The notes: generated from the sequence alone by a model not told the origin. A stretch of 64,000 nt of DNA from Hufsiella ginkgonis (GCF_009834915.1 NZ_WVHS01000003.1:248001-312000); one strand, 5' to 3'. Counted from the first letter of the stretch, positions 1 through 9,527 are shown. Numbers and translations: made by a program.

Positions 1-226
1 AGATCACCGATTTCGCGCCGTCCACCAGCAGGGTAGGGTCGAGGCGTTTATCGAAATGGTTTTCCATGTACTTCATTTCACCGTGCATGCCTTGTTTGAG
101 CCAGTTTTCCAGTCGCGGCGCCTCTTTTTCAAGAAAACCGGCTTTAGATATGCCGCAAAACAGGAACCCGAGCCGGGCGGCTTCGGCCTTGATCATTTCG
201 GTATGGCGGGACTGCAGGAGATTCAT
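1..226 (-). CDS. queG: Epoxyqueuosine reductase QueG, N-terminal part (cut by window edge)
   Basis: Only the first 75 or so residues are present; the gene continues beyond base 1. The translation begins [20 protein letters not shown] and contains [20 protein letters not shown], followed by a [19 protein letters not shown] stretch typical of the N-terminal region of the cobalamin-dependent Fe-S enzyme that reduces epoxyqueuosine to queuosine at tRNA position 34 in the cytoplasm. I start it at 226 because a perfect -7 promoter box (TATATTTG, 234-241) lies just upstream. An in-frame ATG at 268 would add 14 residues but lies upstream of that box. It is divergent from the phosphoesterase gene at 294. 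The family call rests on the N-terminus only; the Fe-S cysteines are outside the window. Confidence 0.85.
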   Translation of the reverse strand, partial: MNLLQSRHTEMIKAEAARLGFLFCGISKAGFLEKEAPRLENWLKQGMHGEMKYMENHFDKRLDPTLLVDGAKSVI

Positions 227-233
227 GCAGGTA

Positions 234-241
234 CAAATATA
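234..241 (-). promoter_or_regulatory. -7 promoter box of queG (TATATTTG)
   Basis: Perfect match to the Bacteroidota -7 consensus TAnnTTTG, read on the minus strand. Only 7 nt separate it from the queG ATG, so the transcript would start at or next to the start codon. Confidence 0.55.
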
Positions 242-293
242 AGAAACTCTGTCTCCCTGTCGTTTCATGATAAAATCGCACCTTTAGGTTACC

Positions 294-2132
294 ATGAGCT
301 TACGCCTGCTATGTTTCGTTTTTGCGCTCGCCCTGTCCTGGCGGGTTTCTGCGCAGCCCTTCAAATTCGCGTTGGTGAGCGATACCCACATCGGCTCGGA
401 TAACGCCATCGAAGACCTGGAACGTACCGTCGCCGACCTGAATGCGCAGCCCGGCCTGGCGTTCGTGCTCTTTTCGGGCGACATTACTGAAATGGGCACT
501 AACGAGGAGCTTAAAATAGCCCGCGGGCTGATCGGCAAACTGGCCATTCCCTGGTATATCGTTCCAGGGAACCACGATACCGGTTGGTCGGAGTCTGGCG
601 GCGCAGGCTTTATCCGCGAGTTCGGGTATGACAAGTTCGTATTCGAGTACCAGGGATTCAAGTTCATCGGTTGCGCCTCGGGGCCCTATGTGCGGATGTC
701 TGACGGGCATATCCCGCGCGATGCGGTGATCTGGATGGACAGTATCCTGGCCAAAACGCCGCGCAGCCAGCCACTCGTGTTTGTAAATCATTATCCGCTG
801 GATAACGGCCTGGACAACTGGTACGAAATAACCGACCGGTTAAAGCGGTTTAACACACAGTTCGCTTTATGCGGGCATGGACACAGCAACAACGCACTTG
901 ATTTTGAGGGGATCCCAGGTGTCATGGGCCGCTCGAATCTCCGCGCTAAGGCGGCTTTCGGAGGCTATACCCTGGCTGAAGTACGTACAGATTCAGTGCT
1001 TTTTTTTGAACGTACGCCCGGGGTGAAAACCTCCGCGTCCTGGCGTACCGTAAAGGCCGGCGCCGCCGTTTTCGATACCACGAAGATCTATCCCAGGCCA
1101 TCCTTCGCAATCAATACGAAAACGCCGGTCATCGCCCCGTTGTGGACCTGGCACTCAAACGCCAACGTGGTGTCTACACCGGCATACGGTAAGGGCAGGG
1201 TGATCTTCGGCAACGCCGGCGGACTGGTGGAAGCTATTTCGGCCGCGACGGGTAAACGCGTGTGGTCATTTAAAACCGGCGGCGGGATATTTTCTTCGCC
1301 GGCCATGGCGGGTAACAGGACCGTGGCAGGTTCCGCCGACGGCTATGTATATTGTTTTAATTCGTCGACGGGCGGGATGCTGTGGGCACAAAAAACAGGC
1401 TCGTCTGTGCTGGGATCGCCCCTGATCGACAAAAAGATAGTCTACATCGGCGGGAGCGATCATACCTTCCGGGCGCTCGACCTGGTTACCGGCAAGCCGC
1501 TTTGGGAATATAACCAGCTGGAAGGTCCCGTGGTAAGCACGCCGCTGTTATGGAAAAACGCCGTGATATTCGGCGCCTGGGATAAGTACCTGTATGCGCT
1601 CGATAAAAGAACGGGCGCCTTAATGTGGAAATGGTCTAACTGTTCGGCAAACCGGATGTACTCGCCCGCAATGTGTATTCCGCAGGCCGTGGGGAACGTG
1701 GTTTATATCGTGGCGCCCGATCGCTTTATCACTGCCATCGACTTCGTCACCGGCAAAACGCTGTGGCGAACCAAAGAAGGCGGGGTGAGAGAATCCATCG
1801 GCCTTTCGGCTGATAAGAAACTGGTATATGCCAAAACGATGAACGACGAGATCGTGGCTTACCAGGTAAGGGCAGACAGCGCCGTACTTGCCTGGAAACT
1901 GAACTGCGGGTTTGGTTACGAGCATGCACCTTCCATGCTTATCGAACGCAATGGCGCCGTTTATTTTGGCACCCGCAAAGGGGAGGTCTACAGCGCCGAT
2001 CCTAAGAAGAGGAAGGTAAACTGGGTGTACAAGATCGACAATTCGATGGTGAACACCGTTAACGTTACGCCGAAAAATAGACTGCTGGCCGCCACCATGG
2101 ATGGTCAGGTAATTTTCCTTCAAATCCGCTAA
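294..2132 (+). CDS. Secreted calcineurin-like phosphoesterase fused to a PQQ-type beta-propeller
   Basis: 612 residues. A signal peptide (about 1-20, ending VSA-Q) is followed by a metallophosphoesterase domain (about 23-245) with the ordered metal motifs DTHIG (D30, H32), SGDIT, GNHD, NHY and GHGH. From about residue 275 come BamB/PQQ-like propeller blades with repeated TGKxLW and DxxTGKxLWR patterns (for example AATGKRVWSF and LVTGKPLWEY). The first half should bind two metals and cleave a phosphoester; the propeller probably gives a binding surface. It should be periplasmic or surface-exposed. The substrate cannot be told. The response-regulator gene follows 31 bp downstream and may be co-transcribed. 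Domain calls are solid; physiological role unknown. Confidence 0.85.
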   Translation: MSLRLLCFVFALALSWRVSAQPFKFALVSDTHIGSDNAIEDLERTVADLNAQPGLAFVLFSGDITEMGTNEELKIARGLIGKLAIPWYIVPGNHDTGWSESGGAGFIREFGYDKFVFEYQGFKFIGCASGPYVRMSDGHIPRDAVIWMDSILAKTPRSQPLVFVNHYPLDNGLDNWYEITDRLKRFNTQFALCGHGHSNNALDFEGIPGVMGRSNLRAKAAFGGYTLAEVRTDSVLFFERTPGVKTSASWRTVKAGAAVFDTTKIYPRPSFAINTKTPVIAPLWTWHSNANVVSTPAYGKGRVIFGNAGGLVEAISAATGKRVWSFKTGGGIFSSPAMAGNRTVAGSADGYVYCFNSSTGGMLWAQKTGSSVLGSPLIDKKIVYIGGSDHTFRALDLVTGKPLWEYNQLEGPVVSTPLLWKNAVIFGAWDKYLYALDKRTGALMWKWSNCSANRMYSPAMCIPQAVGNVVYIVAPDRFITAIDFVTGKTLWRTKEGGVRESIGLSADKKLVYAKTMNDEIVAYQVRADSAVLAWKLNCGFGYEHAPSMLIERNGAVYFGTRKGEVYSADPKKRKVNWVYKIDNSMVNTVNVTPKNRLLAATMDGQVIFLQIR

Positions 2133-2163
2133 ACAATCTGCTGCGGATGGAGTTAACCAAATA

Positions 2164-2550
2164 ATGAAACGTGTATTGGTTTGTGATGATGATATCACCA
2201 TTTCTGAGGTAGTTGCGCTGGTACTTGCGGATTCGGACTGGGAAGTATATACTTTGCACGATTGTAACAACATGATCGATAAGATCAGGGACACCAAGCC
2301 TTCCGTGATCTTTATGGACAACAAGATCCCCAATGATGGAGGCATCGTAGCTACACAAAGTATTAAGCGGCACCCCTCGTACCAGCAAATCCCGGTGATA
2401 TATTTTACTTCGGATAATGACATCGATGAGCTGGCCAAAAAGGCCGGTGCAGACTATGTGCTTCAAAAGCCGTTTATGATCACCCAGCTGGAAGCAGTGG
2501 TGAACCTCGCCTTCAAGTCCTGGAAAGAAAACCGCCTTCCCGGGCAATAA
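2164..2550 (+). CDS. Single-domain response regulator (CheY-like receiver)
   Basis: 128 residues forming one receiver domain and nothing else. The acidic pocket is CDDD (residues 7-10), the phospho-acceptor is D52 in IFMDNKIP, the switch Thr is T82 in YFTSD, and the conserved Lys is K102 in LQKPF. There is no output domain, so it likely acts by protein-protein contact or as a phosphate sink. It lies 31 bp after the secreted phosphoesterase and no histidine kinase is nearby, so its partner kinase must be encoded elsewhere. Confidence 0.88.
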   Translation: MKRVLVCDDDITISEVVALVLADSDWEVYTLHDCNNMIDKIRDTKPSVIFMDNKIPNDGGIVATQSIKRHPSYQQIPVIYFTSDNDIDELAKKAGADYVLQKPFMITQLEAVVNLAFKSWKENRLPGQ

Positions 2551-2722
2551 TGTTCACCCGAAAGTGTATGCAATTTGCTGCATAAGTTGTGTGAAATAAC
2601 ATCAATTTAAGTTTTCCTTTATTTGATTAACTGAGAAGAGCCGTATGTCACGGCTGCAATTCAAGCTGTTAACGTATTGCCGCACATATTGGCAGGATTT
2701 TTACATAGTTGCTGGCAGTTCT

Positions 2723-2746
2723 GGTATTCCGCCGCACGGCGATACC
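2723..2746 (+). promoter_or_regulatory. Hairpin in the 5' leader of the OmpA-family gene
   Basis: The arms GGTAT-TC-CGCCG and CGGCGATACC pair around a 2-nt loop with a 2-nt bulge, ending 23 nt before the ompA-like ATG. An additional AGCCGT/ACGGCT stem lies at 2639-2655. Long leaders with 5' hairpins are known to stabilise some porin mRNAs; that role here is inference. The 219-bp gap upstream of the gene shows no clear -7 box. Confidence 0.35.
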
Positions 2747-2769
2747 GGAGTTTATGAAAAAAGAACTAT

Positions 2770-4119
2770 ATGAAAACAAATTTTCTAAAGAAGACAGCAA
2801 TGATCGGCGGATTGTTGCTATCCGTAAATCAATTATCAGCACAGGAAACATCATCCTCTTCTGACGGGCTTAAACCTTTTTCTCCTGTAAGCAGTTACCG
2901 GACATGGTCATTCGGGATCCATGGCGGCGCATTAAATCCCGAGCTCGTACTGGGCGGCTCGGATTTCCGGGGAATAAATACCAATATAGGCTACGGAGCG
3001 TATATTAAGAAGCAGGTACTTCACGGGTTCGGGTTCCGTGCCGACTTCCTGCGCGGCGCTTTCGAAGGCACCAACAGCAACAACGGTGCGTATTCAGGTT
3101 TCAAGACCGACCTCAACTGGTCGGGATCACTCAACGTAGACCTGACGCTCGCCAACGTGAACTTCCTGCATGGCAAAAGCGCCATCATGCCTTACGTAAG
3201 CGCGGGTGCAGGTTACATGTCGTACGATCCTACATTAACCACCAAAACCGGTACCACCATTAAATACGGCAACGTAAACAACTTTTTCATTCCCCTGGGC
3301 GCAGGCCTGAAATTTGGACTGGGTAAAGGCGTAAACCTCGACCTGGGTTACCAGGCTAATTTTATGGATGGCGACGACCTGGACGGCTTTAAGTCAGACG
3401 ATATCGACAAATTCGGGTATGCCCACGCTGGTTTAGAGTTTGCTTTAGGTGCTAGTTCCAAACCCCAGCTTGCCAGGAGCAACCCGGTAAAGGTAATGTA
3501 CGACGATTACGTAGCACAGAATCAATTGCTTAAAAACGACCTCGCCGCACAGAGAAGCGCTACGGAAGCTGCCCTTGCCGCTCAGAAAACAGCTATGCAG
3601 CAGCAGTTGGCCGAATTACAGGCACAGTTGAAAGCCGCTTTGGCCGATTCCGATGGCGACGGAGTGATCGACAAACTTGACAAATGTCCAAATACGCCTG
3701 CAGGTGTAAAAGTAGATGGTTCCGGATGCCCGCTGCCTGAAGCTAAAAACGTAACCACGATCATCACCGAAGAAGATCGCCGCGTAGTAAAAGAAGCCAT
3801 CACCAACCTCGAGTTTGATTTCGGAAAAGCCACTATCCGCGCAAAATCATTCCCGAGCCTCGATCGTGTAGCTGCGCTGCTGGTTCAAAAGAACTTTAGC
3901 CTGAAGCTTGCAGGTCATACTGATAACGTAGGTAGCGATGCCGCCAACCTCAAACTGTCTAAAGACCGCGCAGAATCAGTAAAAGCATACCTGGTAAGCA
4001 AAGGCGCCAATTCATCACGCGTAGAAGCGGTAGGTTACGGCGAAAGTCAACCCATTGCTACCAACGCTACTGAAACCGGAAGACAGCAGAACAGGAGAGT
4101 AGAATTTACGCTGTATTAA
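2770..4119 (+). CDS. OmpA-family outer-membrane beta-barrel protein with TSP3 repeat
   Basis: 449 residues. Signal peptide (about 1-24, ending LSAQ), an N-terminal eight-strand-type barrel (about 40-230), a charged Ala/Gln-rich coiled-coil linker (about 245-292), a thrombospondin type-3 calcium-binding motif (DSDGDGVIDKLDKCPNTPAG) and a C-terminal OmpA peptidoglycan-binding domain (about 335-449) with LAGHTDNVGSDAANLKLS and GYGESQP and a QQNRRVEF end. It anchors the outer membrane to peptidoglycan and is probably an abundant structural porin. It stands alone, followed by a strong terminator. Confidence 0.93.
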   Translation: MKTNFLKKTAMIGGLLLSVNQLSAQETSSSSDGLKPFSPVSSYRTWSFGIHGGALNPELVLGGSDFRGINTNIGYGAYIKKQVLHGFGFRADFLRGAFEGTNSNNGAYSGFKTDLNWSGSLNVDLTLANVNFLHGKSAIMPYVSAGAGYMSYDPTLTTKTGTTIKYGNVNNFFIPLGAGLKFGLGKGVNLDLGYQANFMDGDDLDGFKSDDIDKFGYAHAGLEFALGASSKPQLARSNPVKVMYDDYVAQNQLLKNDLAAQRSATEAALAAQKTAMQQQLAELQAQLKAALADSDGDGVIDKLDKCPNTPAGVKVDGSGCPLPEAKNVTTIITEEDRRVVKEAITNLEFDFGKATIRAKSFPSLDRVAALLVQKNFSLKLAGHTDNVGSDAANLKLSKDRAESVKAYLVSKGANSSRVEAVGYGESQPIATNATETGRQQNRRVEFTLY

Positions 4120-4140
4120 AAGCTAAGCAAAAAAACAAAA

Positions 4141-4175
4141 AGGGAGAATCGTTGATAAAACGGTTCTCCCTTTTT
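4141..4175. terminator. Rho-independent terminator after the ompA-like gene
   Basis: AGGGAGAATCG pairs with CGGTTCTCCCT (11 bp, one G-T pair) around a short loop. An A-rich flank on one side and TTTTTG on the other let it serve both this gene and convergent ruvB. Confidence 0.8.
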
Positions 4176-4230
4176 GTTTCCTCCCCCCGCCATGCGGCCT
4201 CAGGCCGGAGGAGGACGAGACAGAATTCAG

Positions 4231-5250
4231 CTAAAACAGCGTTCCTCCCCCCGTCTTCAGCCTACCCAGATGCCTGTACGCGATCTCCGTACATTCCCTG
4301 CCTCTCGATGTCCGCATCAGGTAGCCCTCCTGGATCAGGAACGGTTCATACACTTCCTCGATAGTACCTTCATCTTCGCCTACCGCGGTAGCAATGGTTT
4401 TTAACCCCACCGGGCCGCCTTTAAATTTATCGATGATGGTGACCAGGATCTTATTGTCCATCTCGTCGAGGCCATGTTCATCGACATTCAGCGCATTGAG
4501 CGCGAATTTAGCAATACCGGTGTCGATGGTGCCGGTACCTTTAATCTGGGCGAAATCGCGGGTACGCCGTAACAGCGCATTGGCGATACGCGGAGTGCCA
4601 CGGCTTCTGCGCGCTATTTCATAGGCGGCCTCATCGCTGATAGGCGTGCGAAGGATGGCCGATGAGCGGAGCACGATGGTGGTTAACAATTTGGCGTCAT
4701 AGTACTCCAGGCGGGAATTGATCCCGAAACGTGCGCGTAGAGGAGCGGTTAGCAAGCCTGAACGTGTGGTGGCGCCGATCAGCGTAAAAGGGTTCAGCGA
4801 TAATTGCACGGAACGGGCATTGGGACCTGTTTCGAGCATGATGTCGATCTTGAAATCTTCCATCGCCGAGTAAAGATATTCCTCCACCAGCGGGCTTAGC
4901 CGATGGATCTCGTCGATAAACAGTACGTCGCCCGCCTCCAGGTTAGTTAATAAGCCTGCAAGATCACCGGGTTTATCCAGCACAGGGCCGGAAGTGATCT
5001 TAATATTTACCCCCATTTCATTGGCGATGATATTAGACAGGGTCGTTTTCCCCAATCCCGGGGGGCCGTGAAGCAGTACATGGTCCAGCGCTTCTCCTCT
5101 AAGCTTTGCCGCCTGCACAAATATGCGAAGGTTCTCCAGGATCTTGAATTGCCCGGTAAAATCCTCGAAAACCTGGGGGCGCAGTACCTTTTCAATCTCA
5201 CGCTCAGCGTTCGAAAGCCGCTCAGGCTGCGGATCGAGATGTTCGTTCAT
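4231..5250 (-). CDS. ruvB: Holliday junction branch-migration ATPase RuvB
   Basis: 339 residues from the ATG at 5250 ([14 protein letters not shown]), the normal family length. It is the AAA+ motor of the RuvABC complex that drives Holliday junction migration. Visible motifs: Walker [10 protein letters not shown] (62-70), Walker B FIDEIH (111-116), sensor region GATTRSGLL, and [15 protein letters not shown], followed by the C-terminal winged-helix part. The frame is open 25 codons further upstream to an ATG at 5325 inside the preceding glycosyltransferase gene, but the family start and a -7-like box at 5258-5265 favour 5250. Confidence 0.97.
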   Translation of the reverse strand: MNEHLDPQPERLSNAEREIEKVLRPQVFEDFTGQFKILENLRIFVQAAKLRGEALDHVLLHGPPGLGKTTLSNIIANEMGVNIKITSGPVLDKPGDLAGLLTNLEAGDVLFIDEIHRLSPLVEEYLYSAMEDFKIDIMLETGPNARSVQLSLNPFTLIGATTRSGLLTAPLRARFGINSRLEYYDAKLLTTIVLRSSAILRTPISDEAAYEIARRSRGTPRIANALLRRTRDFAQIKGTGTIDTGIAKFALNALNVDEHGLDEMDNKILVTIIDKFKGGPVGLKTIATAVGEDEGTIEEVYEPFLIQEGYLMRTSRGRECTEIAYRHLGRLKTGGGTLF

Positions 5251-5257
5251 AGGGGGG

Positions 5258-5265
5258 CTAATATA
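5258..5265 (-). promoter_or_regulatory. Probable -7 box of ruvB (TATATTAG)
   Basis: One mismatch to TAnnTTTG, 7 nt before the ruvB ATG and inside the end of the upstream glycosyltransferase gene. It implies an internal promoter with a nearly leaderless ruvB mRNA. Confidence 0.4.
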
Positions 5266-5291
5266 CGAAATGAGATGAAGGTTCTCCAGCT

Positions 5292-6080
5292 TCAAACCTG
5301 CTCGTACCTCCTGAACCAGCTCCATACTTTCATCTGGATCACGCCCAGGAAGGCTTCCCGGAAGATCCTTGTGCTCATCTTGGAGGTACCTTCGGTACGG
5401 TCGGTGAAGATGATGGGGACTTCTACTACCTTGAAGCCGTGCTTAATGGCGGTAAATTTCATTTCGATCTGGAAAGCGTAGCCTACAAATTTGATCTTGT
5501 CGAGGTTGATGGTTTCGAGCACGCGCCTGCGGTAGCATTTGAAGCCCGCCGTGGCATCGCGGATATCGATCCGCGTAACGATCCGCACATACATCGACGC
5601 GAAGTACGACATCAGCACCCGGTTCATCGGCCAGTTCACCACGTTCACACCTTTAATATAACGGGACCCGATCGCCACGTCAGCACCGTCTTTACAAGCA
5701 TGGTACAACTTTAAAAGATCTTCCGGGTTATGCGAAAAATCGGCATCCATTTCGAAGACGTATTCATAAGGTCTCGCCAACGCCCACCGGAATCCGTGGA
5801 TGTAAGCGGTCCCTAAGCCAGATTTTCCTTTGCGTTCTTCAATGTGCAGCCGGTCCGGGAACCCGGATTGAAGGCTTTTTACGATGAGGCCTGTGCCGTC
5901 CGGCGATCCGTCGTCTATCACCAATATATGAAAAGGATGGGGCAGGGAGAATACCTTACGAATGATGCGTTCGATATTTTCCTTTTCATTATAGGTCGGG
6001 ATCAGAACAATACTGTCTGCTAGCACTTCAATGTTTTTTAAGAGAGCGAAGATAGGCTTTAATGGATTCCGTTCATCCAT
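5292..6080 (-). CDS. GT2 polyprenyl-phosphate sugar synthase (DPM1-like)
   Basis: 262 residues, GT-A fold family 2. Motifs: [11 protein letters not shown] at the N-terminus, [10 protein letters not shown] (nucleotide-binding Asp), and [10 protein letters not shown] (DxD-type metal site), with the family-typical [10 protein letters not shown] later on. It lacks C-terminal membrane helices, so it looks like a soluble or membrane-associated dolichol/polyprenol monophosphate mannose synthase, making a lipid-linked sugar for glycan or glycoprotein assembly at the cytoplasmic face. The sugar specificity is not provable. The start overlaps the end of the upstream POT transporter gene by 22 bp, so the two are probably co-transcribed. 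The true start could be a little further in. Confidence 0.88.
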   Translation of the reverse strand: MDERNPLKPIFALLKNIEVLADSIVLIPTYNEKENIERIIRKVFSLPHPFHILVIDDGSPDGTGLIVKSLQSGFPDRLHIEERKGKSGLGTAYIHGFRWALARPYEYVFEMDADFSHNPEDLLKLYHACKDGADVAIGSRYIKGVNVVNWPMNRVLMSYFASMYVRIVTRIDIRDATAGFKCYRRRVLETINLDKIKFVGYAFQIEMKFTAIKHGFKVVEVPIIFTDRTEGTSKMSTRIFREAFLGVIQMKVWSWFRRYEQV

Positions 6081-7603
6081 TTATTTAACTTCGGAACGAA
6101 CAGCAACAGGATCAGCGCCGCAGCCCAAACCACGCCTACACCCCAAACCAGGTAGGTTGAAACCGATTGTGTGAGCATCTGCTGCGTAGTTAACGAAGCC
6201 GTACCGCCTTCCGAAGTAAGCGCCCCGATCACGCCCGCCATCTTATTGCCAAGGGCGATAGAAAGATACCAGGCGCCCATTACAAACGCTACGATCTTGC
6301 CGGGTGAAAGCTTGGTGATCATCGACAGCCCTACCGGGGACAAAGAAAGCTCCCCGGTGGTGTTAAACAGGTATAACAGCGCGACGAACGCGATGGGTAT
6401 AAGCCCGCCCGGACTTGCGAAGAATTTCCCCCCGATCACGATCATTAAGAAACCCAGGCCAACCTGGAAAAGGCCGAGCACGAACTTCATGGGTGTGGAG
6501 GGTTCAGATTTTGCCTTGTTGAGTTTTAGCCAGATCCATGAAAATACCGGCGCGAACACCATAATATAGAACGGGTTGAAGCTTTGGAACAGCGAGGCCG
6601 GGATCTCGCTTCCGTTCACCACACGATCTACATTTCGTTCTGTAAATAGCGTAAGCGAGCCGCCCACTTGCTCGAAAAGCATCCAGAATACGGCGTGAAA
6701 GAAGAACAACACCACGATAACCGCAAGCCGCTGGCCTTGCACCTTATCTTCGGAAGTAAATGCCTCGTAAAGAAGATAACCGATGATAAGCGCGGCGGTT
6801 GCGACGAGCACGGTCGACATAACACTGCTCATGCTTAGCAGGAACATACTGAAGGGGATCATCAGCAACGTGGCGCCCGCGATAAAAAAGTTTGGATTTA
6901 TGCCAAGGATCTTTTTTTCGGGCGCAGGCGGATTGCCCGTATCGCCAAAAACCTTAAAGCTTAAAATAAAAATAAGCACACCGATCGCCATACCTATGCC
7001 GGCCAGGCCGAAACCGTAATGCCAGTCGATCCGCTGTCCCACATAGCCGCAGGTGAGAGTGGAAAGAAACGCGCCGATATTTACCCCCATATAATAAATG
7101 GTGAATGCGCCGTCCTTTCGGGGATCGTTCTTTTCGTAAAAGGTGCCCAGGTAGCTGGCGAGATTAGGCTTAAAGTAGCCATTGCCTGCGATAATGAGCG
7201 AGAGCGACAAAAAGAAAAGGGACTCGCTTCCTTTTATGGCCAGGCAGAAATGTCCGAGCATCATAAGCACTCCACCAATGACTACCGATTTCTTATACCC
7301 AAAAAATTTATCAGCGATCATTCCGCCAAGCACCGGGAAAAGATAAGCCATAGCGGTATACGAACCATAGATGCCGAGCGCCCGTGTATCCGCCATCTTG
7401 TCGCCCAGGAAGAGGACGTTCACCATGTACAGCGTGAGCAGCGCACGCATTCCATAATAGCTGAACCGTTCCCACATCTCCGTAAAAAAAAGCAGGAACA
7501 ACGCTTTCGGGTGCGTTTTACGGTTGGTGATAATTACAACAGGGATCCAGAGCGCCACGAAGGCCCAGCCCAGGATAAGGGTCCATTTTGCGACATCCAT
7601 CAA
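6059..7603 (-). CDS. POT/PTR-family proton-coupled oligopeptide transporter (second of tandem pair)
   Basis: 514 residues, polytopic. It carries the POT signature FFTEMWERFSYYGMRALLTL near residue 40 (normally the first helix), plus NIGAFLSTLTCG and FNTTGELSLSPVGLSM, which match the PTR2 signature region. An extra N-terminal helix (about 8-26) precedes the signature, unlike its neighbour. It should import di- or tripeptides using the proton gradient across the inner membrane. It lies 9 bp after a paralogous gene, giving a two-transporter operon that continues into the GT2 gene. Confidence 0.93.
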   Translation of the reverse strand: MMDVAKWTLILGWAFVALWIPVVIITNRKTHPKALFLLFFTEMWERFSYYGMRALLTLYMVNVLFLGDKMADTRALGIYGSYTAMAYLFPVLGGMIADKFFGYKKSVVIGGVLMMLGHFCLAIKGSESLFFLSLSLIIAGNGYFKPNLASYLGTFYEKNDPRKDGAFTIYYMGVNIGAFLSTLTCGYVGQRIDWHYGFGLAGIGMAIGVLIFILSFKVFGDTGNPPAPEKKILGINPNFFIAGATLLMIPFSMFLLSMSSVMSTVLVATAALIIGYLLYEAFTSEDKVQGQRLAVIVVLFFFHAVFWMLFEQVGGSLTLFTERNVDRVVNGSEIPASLFQSFNPFYIMVFAPVFSWIWLKLNKAKSEPSTPMKFVLGLFQVGLGFLMIVIGGKFFASPGGLIPIAFVALLYLFNTTGELSLSPVGLSMITKLSPGKIVAFVMGAWYLSIALGNKMAGVIGALTSEGGTASLTTQQMLTQSVSTYLVWGVGVVWAAALILLLFVPKLNKWMNGIH

Positions 7604-7612
7604 ACAGGGAGG

Positions 7613-8986
7613 CTAAACGGGTTTTATTTCGATCTGGTCAGTATTGGCCATGGGCGGCTGTTCTTTCAAGAGATCTTCGGCGCCATGAGAAAGTTTCTTT
7701 AATTGCTTCAGGAACAAGATCACCAGCCCGGCGAAAATGGTACAGAAGATAGTGATCCCGAAGAAGATCTCCTTTTCACCCTGCTTTTCGGACCAGATCC
7801 CCACCCAGCTGGCTAAGTAATTGCCTAAGCCGGTAGCGGCAAAATAGAGACCCATCATAATGGAAGCATATTTTGGCGGAGCCAGCTTGGTTACATATGA
7901 AAGTGCAACCGGGGAAGCGCAAAGCTCGCCGGTAGTGTGAAATAAGTAAGCCAACACCAGCCAATACATGGCAGAGGAGCCGTTCGCTGCATATTGCATA
8001 GAAGCTTGTCCCATGAAAATAAACCCGGCACCCATAATAAAGATCCCGAGCGCCATTTTTAAAATGGCCGACGATTCCCTGCCCTTCATTTTCCAGTTGT
8101 ACCAGAAGGCGGCGATCGGAACTCCCAGCATCATAATGAAGAACGAGTTAACCGATTGAAACCAGGAAGCGGGTACCGTCCAGCCCAGCAACGAACGGTC
8201 TGTTTTTTCGGAAGCATACAGGTTCATCAGGCCGCCAGCCTGTTCAAACGCGCCCCAGAATACAATGATCATTAAAAATGCCAGCAGCATTACCATGATG
8301 CGGTCGCGGTCAATGGCAGTCAGCGGTTTATCCTGTTCCGCTTTTTCAGCGGCAGACAACGATTTGATAGATTCGCCGAATCCCGCCAGATATTGTTTGC
8401 TGAACCAGAAGGTGATCAGGCCGAGTACCATGCCGATGCCAGCCAATCCGAAGCCGTAATGCCAGCCATAGGTCTCGCCAAAATATCCCACTAACAAAGG
8501 CCCGAGGAACCCGCCTACGTTGATACCGATATAAAAAATACTGAATCCTTTATCGCGCCGTTCATCCCCCTTGGGATACAGGCTGCCTACCATCGAAGAG
8601 ATGTTGGGTTTCAGGCAGCCTACACCGGCAATAATGAAAGCGATGCCCGTATAAAAAGCGGCCGGGGCTTGTATCGCCAACACCGAATGGCCGATCACTA
8701 ACAGCACGCCTCCCAGAAAGACCGCTTTTTTCTGCCCTAACAATTTATCCGCAAGAATTCCCCCGGGAATGGATGATAAGTATACCAGGAATGTGTAGAG
8801 GCCATAGATCTGTTTGGCATCGCTATGCGATAAACCGAATCCCGGGTTCACTTCATCCGCTTTAGCCACCAGGAACAGGATCAGGATCGCCCTCATCCCA
8901 TAATAGCTGAACCGTTCCCACATCTCTGTGAAGAAAAGCACATATAATGCAACGGGATGTCCGAATAACTCTTTTTGTTTGTTCAT
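7613..8986 (-). CDS. POT/PTR-family proton-coupled oligopeptide transporter (first of tandem pair)
   Basis: 457 residues. The signature FFTEMWERFSYYGMRAILIL is near residue 18, the ExxER motif is intact, and INVGGFLGPLLVGY and FHTTGELCASPVALSYVTK are the other family blocks. It lacks the extra first helix of its downstream paralogue, and its C-terminal tail is hydrophilic (EDLLKEQPPMANTD). It is the lead gene of the minus-strand run 8986-4231. The 115 bp upstream are AT-rich, and I saw no confident promoter box there. Confidence 0.93.
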   Translation of the reverse strand: MNKQKELFGHPVALYVLFFTEMWERFSYYGMRAILILFLVAKADEVNPGFGLSHSDAKQIYGLYTFLVYLSSIPGGILADKLLGQKKAVFLGGVLLVIGHSVLAIQAPAAFYTGIAFIIAGVGCLKPNISSMVGSLYPKGDERRDKGFSIFYIGINVGGFLGPLLVGYFGETYGWHYGFGLAGIGMVLGLITFWFSKQYLAGFGESIKSLSAAEKAEQDKPLTAIDRDRIMVMLLAFLMIIVFWGAFEQAGGLMNLYASEKTDRSLLGWTVPASWFQSVNSFFIMMLGVPIAAFWYNWKMKGRESSAILKMALGIFIMGAGFIFMGQASMQYAANGSSAMYWLVLAYLFHTTGELCASPVALSYVTKLAPPKYASIMMGLYFAATGLGNYLASWVGIWSEKQGEKEIFFGITIFCTIFAGLVILFLKQLKKLSHGAEDLLKEQPPMANTDQIEIKPV

Positions 8987-9101
8987 GTATTCTTAAGAAA
9001 ATTTAATGCGATTATCAGCACAAAATAAGCGGAATAATTGAAAAACGGTTATCCCGGTAAATTTAATATGCTCTGGCGCGGTAAATGTAAGGGAGAATTT
9101 G

Positions 9102-9527
9102 TTAATCGGCGGTAAATACCGAATAATCGCCCGTTGAGGCATCTTGTACAAAAAGTCCGTTTTCCCTGATTTGAATATCGTTTCCGGGTACAGGTCCCGC
9201 TAAAAGCCGCATTTGTAAAATTTCTGTGGAGGGCACAAAAACATGTATGCCGAACTCCAGGAATAGCTGCTTCCCTTCCGCCAGCGGCGTCAGCTCATCG
9301 CGCCTTAGCGCATATACTTCCGTGATGCCGAGGTCCAGGCAAAGGTCCAGGAGATCGTGAATGAACGTATTGCTTTTCCCGCCGGGGATCCGGATGAATT
9401 TCCCGGCAGGAAAAGCCGGCAGGGGAAACCCCTCGTGGTCTCCGAAAATAACTTTTTCACGGGTTTGCAGCAACCGTTCAACCCTAAACGCTGCTGCACC
9501 AGTCCCCGAAGTCACCAGTATCGCCAT
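9102..9527 (-). CDS. Unknown 141-residue protein, downstream of lolD
   Basis: I do not recognise the family. The N-terminus ILVTSGTGAAAFRVERLL resembles the beta-strand/Gly-rich loop/helix start of Rossmann-like or pre-ATP-grasp domains, followed by HDLLDLCLDLGITEVYALRR, a typical alternating alpha/beta pattern. No catalytic motif, signal peptide or membrane segment is visible, so it is probably cytoplasmic. It starts 17 bp after lolD and is likely in its operon. It may be a stand-alone nucleotide-binding subdomain. Confidence 0.7.
   Translation of the reverse strand: MAILVTSGTGAAAFRVERLLQTREKVIFGDHEGFPLPAFPAGKFIRIPGGKSNTFIHDLLDLCLDLGITEVYALRRDELTPLAEGKQLFLEFGIHVFVPSTEILQMRLLAGPVPGNDIQIRENGLFVQDASTGDYSVFTAD

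Noticed and set aside
5250-5325. Longer RuvB with 25 extra N-terminal residues
   Set aside because: The extension overlaps the glycosyltransferase gene, is not found in the family, and lies upstream of the likely ruvB promoter box.
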